NCBI GenBank assembly: GCA_900554975.1
Contig: USJI01000012.1
Coordinates: forward strand, 1-10,687
Origin: an uncultured Ruminococcus sp.
Lineage (GTDB): Bacteria > Bacillota > Clostridia > Oscillospirales > Ruminococcaceae
Direction of reading: 5' to 3'
DNA length: 10,687 bases
How positions within the stretch are numbered: position 1 is the first letter of the stretch; each line of letters starts with the position of its first letter. Under the pieces are notes generated by a model. It searched no databases. It was not told the DNA's origin and saw only the letters and a list, made by a program, of their open reading frames with translations. Shown one piece after another: positions 5,449 to 10,687 of the stretch. The position numbers and the translations under genes are program-made.

Positions 5449-7437
5449 TTACTGTTCTGACACAATCCTGCTCAGGCTGTCAACATCATCTCTGTCAACT
5501 TTACCGTCACCATTTACATCAGCAAGATAAAGTGCCGATGAATCAAGATTAAGCAAACCGTCAATATACTGATTCAGCAGAATAAGGTCATAAATATCTC
5601 TCGCACCGCTTCCGTCAATATCTCCCGGAAGTTCATAAATATCCGGCTCGGAAACATTTATTTCAAACGTTTTATATATGTTGCTGTATCCGACCTTTAT
5701 CTCCTGTTTTCCCTTTATCTGCGGATTATACCCGCTTACCGAATAATCCTTTATTTCCTTTTTTGTATTGTTATCGTAATACGCATAAACTATCATTCCG
5801 GCTGTACTGAGTTCCTGTCCCAGAATATATTCCGTCTTGTCAGGAAGCTGTGTTATTTTTATATCAGTAAGAGATTTCTCGCTCACCTCAACTGTAAAGT
5901 TATCTTTGCAGCCCTGATATTCAACCTCAATGGTCTTGGTACCTGCGGTTTTTGAGAATCCGTCAATGTTGTTGAGGTAATAGTCCTTTACCTCCGCTTT
6001 GGTATTATTATTGTAAGTTCCCATGACTTTTATACCGTCCGGAGAGAAACCCTCGCCAAGTCTGTAAACTGTCTTGTCAGGGCCTTTTTCGACCTTTATG
6101 GAAACAATCTTCTTTTCGTTTACAGTAACTCTGAAAGATGCACTCTTGCCGAGGTATTCAACCTTTACACTGTGACTTCCCGGAATGGATTCAAATCCGC
6201 TTACCGTATAATCAGTTATAACTTTCTGAGTACCGTCGCTGTATTTTCCCTTGACTTCCAGTCCGTTAAGGCTGAGCATTTCGCCCTCGTTATATGTAAC
6301 CTTTTCAGGTCTTGAGGAAATGTATATGCTTATAAGTGCCGCACCCTCAAGTTCCTGGTCGCTAACTCTCTCTGCATAGTCAAGTATACACCAGCCGATT
6401 TTTCCGTCAGCGATTGCCTTACCCCAGAGATATCCGTCGCTCTCGCAGGTTGCAATTACCTTTATCTGCAAACCGTATTCAAACTTTCCGACCTTCTTGT
6501 AATTAAGTCCCGGACCGTCCATAAGGTCGATACCGTTCTTGTCGGCTACCTTCCAGTATTCTGAAACGTTTTCGTTTATATCCGGCTTGTCATTTCCCTG
6601 TGAAGGCTCTGTCGCACTTGTTGCACCTGTCGGGTCTTCCGTTCCGCCCGGATTCGGTGAATCGTCCACATATCCAATAGGGCCGCCTGCCATGTATTTG
6701 CAGTATTCAAGCGTACACCAGCCGCCGTCCGTCTTTCCCCAAAGAGTTCCGTCACCGGAAGTTTTCTTGTCGGTTATCGCAAAGATAGTGTTCATGCTCA
6801 TAAAGCCTGTCTTTGTGCCTGTTGACGATGCAGACGCACGAAGATTGATTCCGTTGTCGGAATTTACTCTCCACACCTCTGACTTGTTATCCGTTCTGTC
6901 CGAAAGGAAAAGTGCCGCCTCTTTCTGACGTCTGTTGACGAGTCCCTGAATGACGCTTCCTCCTGCTTTTCTCCATTCGCCGAATCCTTTTTCAATCTGG
7001 AGAAAGCTGTAATTTTCAGAACCGTTTATCAGGTATGTTTTCAAATCAAATTCATCATAAACGCTCCAGATATTTCCGAGGTTATATGACATACTTACCA
7101 GTGCATCAAACTGATTCTGCTTTAAGTTTATGTTGTATTTGTCCGCAAAATTGTTTACATACCCCTCATATTTTCCAAGACAGTCTGCCAGAAGAGCCTC
7201 TGCCTCAGATTCAGAAATTCCGTTCGGATACTCGTCCGCACCTACTCCCGTTCCATAGCCGATAGTCCACTGACTGTAATCCCAGTACTTATACTGCAAA
7301 AAGCCCTCACATTCCTTTATAAGGTCAAGACAGTCCTGACTTGCTTTCATACTTCCCGATGCCTGAACTGTGAATACCGGAAGAATCATAATAACGCAGA
7401 GCATTATGCAGACTGCTTTATAAAAACATTTTTTCAA
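5449..7437 (-). CDS. Dockerin-bearing GH24 lysozyme with SH3 and Ig-like (Big_3) domains
   Basis: Secreted 662-aa peptidoglycan hydrolase built for attachment to a cohesin scaffold. Order: signal peptide (1-26, cut after VQA); GH24 phage-type lysozyme (about 32-178) with likely catalytic Glu44 (KECEGF), Asp53 (YWDYSQ) and Thr58 (WTIGYGTG), plus NQFDALVSMSYNLG and GLVNRRQKEAALF; SH3-like domain (188-249); Pro/Gly/Thr-rich linker (252-290); second SH3-like domain (294-356); three Big_3 Ig-like repeats (368-438, 444-518, 523-596), each with NG/DG...VYGxYxDGT-type patterns; C-terminal dockerin (605-660) with loops GDIDGSGARDIYD and ADVNGDGKVDRDD. Asp53 and Thr58 are one residue closer than in T4 lysozyme. 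The start is TTG, overlapping the upstream gene's TGA by four bases (TTGA), with AAGGAGG about ten bases before it; translation is likely coupled. Confidence 0.92.
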   Translation of the reverse strand: MKKCFYKAVCIMLCVIMILPVFTVQASGSMKASQDCLDLIKECEGFLQYKYWDYSQWTIGYGTGVGADEYPNGISESEAEALLADCLGKYEGYVNNFADKYNINLKQNQFDALVSMSYNLGNIWSVYDEFDLKTYLINGSENYSFLQIEKGFGEWRKAGGSVIQGLVNRRQKEAALFLSDRTDNKSEVWRVNSDNGINLRASASSTGTKTGFMSMNTIFAITDKKTSGDGTLWGKTDGGWCTLEYCKYMAGGPIGYVDDSPNPGGTEDPTGATSATEPSQGNDKPDINENVSEYWKVADKNGIDLMDGPGLNYKKVGKFEYGLQIKVIATCESDGYLWGKAIADGKIGWCILDYAERVSDQELEGAALISIYISSRPEKVTYNEGEMLSLNGLEVKGKYSDGTQKVITDYTVSGFESIPGSHSVKVEYLGKSASFRVTVNEKKIVSIKVEKGPDKTVYRLGEGFSPDGIKVMGTYNNNTKAEVKDYYLNNIDGFSKTAGTKTIEVEYQGCKDNFTVEVSEKSLTDIKITQLPDKTEYILGQELSTAGMIVYAYYDNNTKKEIKDYSVSGYNPQIKGKQEIKVGYSNIYKTFEINVSEPDIYELPGDIDGSGARDIYDLILLNQYIDGLLNLDSSALYLADVNGDGKVDRDDVDSLSRIVSEQ

Positions 7438-8138
7438 CCTGCCTGTCCCTCCTTGTCAGAAATGCCGAGAACATATGAAGTTATTTCCATACTGTCCGAA
7501 AGATTTATAATCTCATTAAAATCAACATCAGCGTTTATAAAGCCATTATCGCTCAGCGGATAATCCTTCTGACTGAGATTATACTTATTTATCATTACGA
7601 TGTCCGATGCGGTCGTATAGCCGTCGCAATTGGCATCTCCCCACACATAATCCTGTTTAATCTCCATTTCAGCATCTGATTTTTCAAACGCAACTTCCTG
7701 TAATTTTTCATTTCCCATTTCAGTATAGCCTATGTAAAGTCCCGTTTTTTCTCCCGATGTTGCATTTTTCACCGAAAATTTCAGTTTGGCAAGTTCCCCC
7801 ATGGCATCTGCATTTTTACTGTCTGACCAGACAAGTCTTACGCAGTCCTCGGAATACTCACCGTTTGAATAAAATGTACCGCTTGTCAGAGCCTCCCCGG
7901 CAACAGCGTCCTCAAACGTCAGCACGCTCGGGTCGAAAACGATTTCGACAGAAAAAGCACTCACAGACAATGCACTGTCACTCATCAGTGAAACCACTGT
8001 TTCGGAATTCTCCTGTGCATATCCGCACTGAAGATAGATTTCCGGTGTCTGTTCCTTTTCAGCATTCGCACTGAATGTAAAACCCGCCGCTGACAATACC
8101 ACAGAAGTCAGCAATACGGCAATTTTTTTTACTGACAC
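7434..8138 (-). CDS. Secreted single-cohesin/dockerin protein, operon partner of the lysozyme
   Basis: A 234-aa extracellular protein: signal peptide (SVKKIAVLLTSVVLSAAG..., cut after ANA at about 26), cohesin-like domain (about 30-160; SAFSVEIVFDPSVLTFEDAV, VRLVWSDSKNADAMGELAKL, LKFSVKN, all typical of cohesins), and a dockerin (about 167-225) with calcium loops GDANCDGYTTASD (Asp168, Asn170, Asp172, Asp179) and ADVDFNEIINLSD (Asp204, Asp206, Asn208, Asp215). I place the start at the GTG at 8138, because GGGGGTGAT, a near-perfect anti-16S match, lies at 8143-8151. The in-frame ATG at 8153 has no ribosome site before it and would place that motif inside the coding region. It overlaps the lysozyme start by 4 nt, so the two are co-produced; the cohesin may receive the lysozyme's dockerin (inference). 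Confidence 0.87.
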   Translation of the reverse strand: MSVKKIAVLLTSVVLSAAGFTFSANAEKEQTPEIYLQCGYAQENSETVVSLMSDSALSVSAFSVEIVFDPSVLTFEDAVAGEALTSGTFYSNGEYSEDCVRLVWSDSKNADAMGELAKLKFSVKNATSGEKTGLYIGYTEMGNEKLQEVAFEKSDAEMEIKQDYVWGDANCDGYTTASDIVMINKYNLSQKDYPLSDNGFINADVDFNEIINLSDSMEITSYVLGISDKEGQAG

Positions 8139-8142
8139 AGCA

Positions 8143-8151
8143 ATCACCCCC
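8143..8151 (-). promoter_or_regulatory. Ribosome-binding site that decides a GTG start
   Basis: GGGGGTGAT on the minus strand differs by one base from GGAGGTGAT, the complement of the 16S tail, and that base still allows a G-U pair. Eight bases lie between its G run and the GTG at 8138. This argues against the ATG at 8153. Confidence 0.7.
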
Positions 8152-8180
8152 ATATTTCGATATATAATACCTCAATATAT

Positions 8181-8209
8181 ATTGTAGCAGGATTTAAGCA
8201 TAAAAGTGT
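8181..8209 (-). promoter_or_regulatory. Probable extended -10 promoter of the cohesin-dockerin/lysozyme operon
   Basis: TGCTACAAT on the minus strand (-10 at 8181-8186 with TG one base upstream) is a good extended -10. The -35 area (8204-8209) matches poorly, as extended -10 promoters allow. GTGTGAAC-AAACT-GTTAACAC (8206-8226), an inverted repeat with one mismatch, overlaps the -35 area and could be an operator. Confidence 0.48.
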
Positions 8210-8282
8210 GAACAAACTGTTAACACTCTATTTTTAGAAGTAAATGAAAAGAAAACCGGGAATACTCCGGCAAAAGATTAAA

Positions 8283-8307
8283 TAATAAAAGGCGACCAAT
8301 GGCCGCC
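8283..8307 (-). terminator. Terminator of the permease-ybaK operon
   Basis: On the minus strand GGCGGCC-ATT-GGTCGCC (8291-8307) forms a 7-bp GC-rich stem with one G-U pair, followed by TTTTATTATTT. It begins five bases after the ybaK stop. Confidence 0.85.
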
Positions 8308-8312
8308 CCTTC

Positions 8313-8780
8313 TCAAACTATAATATCTGCAATCCTGACCGGAACAATCTTTTTAAGATTTTCAAGTGTCGTTTCAACCTGACAGCCTATTTTGCCGCCG
8401 CTGAAAAAAATTCTCTCAAAATTTTCAGCCGTAGAATGAATAGTAGTCGTAAACAGCTTTTTCATGCCGACAGGAGAGCATCCGCCATGAATATAACCCG
8501 TCAGAGGAAGCAGTTCCTTCGACTTTATCATTTCAATTGATTTTTCCCCGACAGCTTTTGCAGCCTTTTTCAAATCAAGTTCCTCACATACAGGAATCAT
8601 AAAAACATAATTTTTCTTAGACTTTCCGACAGTCACAAGCGTCTTGAAAACAGAATGCGGTTCTTCTCCGAGAGCGTTTGCAACATCCACACCGCTTACG
8701 GCTCCTGTATCACCGTAAAAATGCGGCTTATATTCAAGTTTTTTCTGGTCAAAAATTCTCATAACGTTTGTTTTTTCCAT
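8313..8780 (-). CDS. ybaK: Cys-tRNA(Pro)/Cys-tRNA(Cys) deacylase YbaK
   Basis: Cytoplasmic trans-editing enzyme that hydrolyses cysteine wrongly attached to tRNA-Pro by prolyl-tRNA synthetase. The 155-aa product fits the YbaK/EbsC family (E. coli YbaK is 159 aa). It has the conserved SVFKTLV with Lys46, the family's essential lysine at the same number as in E. coli, and GGCSPVGMKK (99-108), the glycine-rich substrate motif. Starting at the ATG at 8780 gives MEKTNVMRIFDQKK, the expected start; the open frame upstream (GTG at 8792) adds only four residues. The ribosome site (GGTGGG) is modest. The gene begins 18 nt after the permease stop and is probably co-transcribed with it, then meets a terminator. 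Confidence 0.92.
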   Translation of the reverse strand: MEKTNVMRIFDQKKLEYKPHFYGDTGAVSGVDVANALGEEPHSVFKTLVTVGKSKKNYVFMIPVCEELDLKKAAKAVGEKSIEMIKSKELLPLTGYIHGGCSPVGMKKLFTTTIHSTAENFERIFFSGGKIGCQVETTLENLKKIVPVRIADIIV

Positions 8781-8798
8781 AATTCCCACCACTTCACT

Positions 8799-10166
8799 TT
8801 AAAGAAAAATATATTTCAGTATAAACAAAACAGCCAGAACGTACATCAGCGGCTTTACTTCCTTGCCCTTTCCGCAAATGAGATGAAGCAGAACATAGGA
8901 AATAATTCCGATTGAAATACCCTCAGAAATGCTGTAGAACAGCGGCATTGCAAGTATACAAAGATATGCCGGAATAGCCTTGAGGTAATTTCCCTCTGTG
9001 AACTTTATCTGTGTTATTGAGCTGAACATAAGGAATCCGCAGATAACGAGTGCAGGAGCTGTTGCAAATGACGGAATGGCAATGAATATCGGAGCGAACA
9101 GCATGGAAATCAGGAACATGACAGCAGTTACAACAGCTGAAAGACCTGTTCTTCCTCCGGCAGCAACGCCTGCTGAGGACTCTACAAAAGTTGTTGTTGT
9201 GGAAGTTCCGAGAACTGCTCCGGCTGTTGTGGCAACAGAATCTGCCAGGAGAGCCGGTTTGATAGCCGGAAGTTTGCCGTCCTTGTCCAGCATATCAGCC
9301 TTTGTGCATACACCGATAAGAGTTCCGAGAGTATCAAAAATGTCAACAAAAAGGAAAGAGAAAATTACAACGATGAAGTTAATTATGCTTACTCCGTCAA
9401 AATCCACATTAAAACATTCACCAAAGGTTTTTCCGAGCTTTGAGAAATCTGTCATTTCAAAAGACGGAATAAGACTGACTGAACCTGCCTGAGCGTCAAC
9501 AACATAAAGTCCTGTAAGCTGGCATATAATACCAAGAATCCATGTTGCGAAAATGCCGATAAGCATAAATCCCTTTACATTTTTCACATACAGAACAGCT
9601 GTAATAATAATTCCTATTATTGCTAAAAGGGCACAGATTCCGGTAGTCCTGAAATTTTCCGTAAACGAAACAATGGTCACAAGCGTTGAATCATGATTTA
9701 CAACGACGCCTGCATTCTGGAGTCCGATAAAAGCAATGTAAACACCAATACCTACAGAAACAGCCTGTTTAAGCGACATAGGAATAACATTGAACAATGC
9801 CTCACGCACATTTGTTGCAGAAAGGACAAGGAAAATGATACCCTCAATGAAAACCGCAAGCAAAGCAATTTTCCACGAATATCCCATATTTCCGACAACC
9901 GTATAAGCAAAAAAAGCATTAAGCCCCATACCTGCCGAAAGAGCAAACGGCAGATTTGCAAAAAGTCCCATGCACATTGTTCCGATAAATGAAGCAAGGC
10001 AGGTTGCCAACAGTACTGCTGTGGTATCCATTCCCGTCGAGCCTAAAATGCTCGGGTTAACTGCAAGAATGTAAGCCATGGTCATGAAGGTTGTAAGTCC
10101 CGCCACGAGTTCGGTTTTGAAATTTGTTTTATTTTTCTTCAGCCGGAAAATTTTTTCCAGAATCAT
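8799..10166 (-). CDS. NCS2-family purine permease (AzgA/PbuG-like)
   Basis: Inner-membrane proton-coupled importer for purine bases (adenine, guanine or hypoxanthine); the exact substrate cannot be read from the sequence. The 455-aa protein is hydrophobic throughout, with about 12-14 membrane spans. AzgA-type signatures are TELVAGLTTFMTMAYILAVN (18-37), ALSAGMGLNAFFAYTVV (75-91), FVDIFDTLGTLIGV (273-286) and TTTTFVESSAGVAAGGRTGL (323-342), the last covering the substrate-binding Glu region of NCS2 carriers. AAGGAG (10173-10178) is six bases before the ATG. It lies directly behind the rRNA terminator with only about 48 nt between, too short for a purine riboswitch. It is followed by ybaK. Confidence 0.93.
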   Translation of the reverse strand: MILEKIFRLKKNKTNFKTELVAGLTTFMTMAYILAVNPSILGSTGMDTTAVLLATCLASFIGTMCMGLFANLPFALSAGMGLNAFFAYTVVGNMGYSWKIALLAVFIEGIIFLVLSATNVREALFNVIPMSLKQAVSVGIGVYIAFIGLQNAGVVVNHDSTLVTIVSFTENFRTTGICALLAIIGIIITAVLYVKNVKGFMLIGIFATWILGIICQLTGLYVVDAQAGSVSLIPSFEMTDFSKLGKTFGECFNVDFDGVSIINFIVVIFSFLFVDIFDTLGTLIGVCTKADMLDKDGKLPAIKPALLADSVATTAGAVLGTSTTTTFVESSAGVAAGGRTGLSAVVTAVMFLISMLFAPIFIAIPSFATAPALVICGFLMFSSITQIKFTEGNYLKAIPAYLCILAMPLFYSISEGISIGIISYVLLHLICGKGKEVKPLMYVLAVLFILKYIFL

Positions 10167-10213
10167 AAGTTTCTCCTTTTGAGTGGATTTTTAATTAGGT
10201 TTTAATAATATGC

Positions 10214-10242
10214 AAAAACCCCATCTGATTTCCAGATGGGGT
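10214..10242 (-). terminator. Terminator of the rRNA operon
   Basis: ACCCCATCTG/CAGATGGGGT (10218-10227 with 10233-10242) forms a perfect 10-bp stem with a 5-nt loop and TTTTTG behind it on the minus strand. It starts 12 nt past the 5S 3' end. Confidence 0.93.
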
Positions 10243-10254
10243 ACAATTAATAAA

Positions 10255-10370
10255 GCCGGCATTGATATAATTTTCCAGGACGTCACCGTCCAAGTATCGT
10301 CTACGCGGAAGAGCTTAACTTCTGTGTTCGGAAAGGGAACAGGTGGAACCTCAACGCTATAAACACCGGC
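10255..10370 (-). rRNA. rrf: 5S ribosomal RNA
   Basis: The 116-nt minus-strand sequence has GCCGGTGT at its 5' end pairing with ATGCCGGC at its 3' end as helix I. Inside are the conserved CCACCTGTTCCC, CCGAACACAGAAGTTAAGC and the GACGATACTTGG region of bacterial 5S. It is the last gene of an rRNA operon, about 55 nt after 23S and ahead of a strong terminator. Confidence 0.95.
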
Positions 10371-10424
10371 TGACATTAAAAACTGAAAAGAAAAGTAACA
10401 AGAGGGACGAACAAAGAACAAAAG

Positions 10425-10687
<263 letters not shown>

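Noticed and set aside
6539..6928. 129-codon plus-strand open frame inside the lysozyme gene
   Set aside because: It is antisense to the SH3/linker region of the lysozyme; the Pro/Ser-rich composition is what the opposite strand of a Gly/Thr-rich linker gives.
8139..8153. ATG at 8153 as the start of the second cohesin-dockerin gene
   Set aside because: No ribosome site lies before it, and the near-perfect GGGGGTGAT would be inside the coding region, at the right distance from the GTG at 8138.
8998..9492. 164-codon plus-strand open frame
   Set aside because: It is antisense to the well-supported purine permease, has no ribosome site and a shadow-type composition.
10167..10213. Purine riboswitch in front of the permease
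   Set aside because: The interval is too short and lacks the conserved junction bases and loop-loop sequences of the purine aptamer.
10191..10421. 76-codon minus-strand open frame
   Set aside because: It overlaps the 5S rRNA gene and the rRNA terminator and has no recognisable protein features.

Overview
The window looks like a chromosomal segment of a cellulosome-forming gut Firmicute, most probably a Ruminococcus-type member of the Oscillospiraceae (R. flavefaciens/albus/champanellensis-like). The reasons are three dockerin-bearing secreted proteins (two of them with cohesin-like domains), an LL-diaminopimelate aminotransferase next to dapF, a reverse-type rubrerythrin, strong AGGAGG-like ribosome sites, AT-rich spacers and near-consensus sigma-A promoters. 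The species is an inference; no sequence comparison was run.

Layout. Positions 15-2065 (+) hold dapF and dapL, a tight pair for the aminotransferase route to meso-diaminopimelate and lysine, closed by a terminator. Positions 2131-2362 hold 75-bp tandem repeats carrying a hairpin, followed by a 65-codon Cys-containing small gene (2382-2579, +). A bidirectional terminator separates it from a convergent rubrerythrin (2679-3224, -), which has a textbook promoter. Everything from there on is on the minus strand. A cohesin-dockerin secreted protein (3512-4339) has a roughly 270-nt leader (promoter at 4619-4647) that contains a c-di-GMP-I (GEMM) riboswitch (about 4468-4556) and a terminator/antiterminator-type expression platform. 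Next come a YkgJ-type Cys-cluster protein (4737-5225) and a palindrome- and repeat-rich spacer (5250-5446), which holds a dispersed copy of the 75-76-bp repeat. Then follows a two-gene operon: a second cohesin-dockerin protein (7434-8138) overlapping by 4 nt a 662-aa lysozyme with SH3, Ig-like and dockerin domains (5449-7437). Next is a purine permease-ybaK pair (8313-10166). Finally there is the end of an rRNA operon: the 3' part of 23S (about 10425-10687, running off the window) and 5S (10255-10370), with its terminator.

How the genes fit together. The most distinctive content is extracellular: two small secreted proteins that each join one cohesin-like domain to one dockerin, resembling adaptor scaffoldins, plus a dockerin-tagged peptidoglycan hydrolase in the same operon as one of them. 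One of the adaptors sits behind a c-di-GMP riboswitch, which suggests that assembly of the surface complex is tied to the sessile/motile second messenger. The rest (lysine/peptidoglycan precursor synthesis, oxidative-stress protection, tRNA editing, purine uptake, rRNA) is housekeeping.

Limits: domain calls come from reading motifs, and RNA structures were paired by hand without energy calculation. Promoter calls rest on consensus matches.
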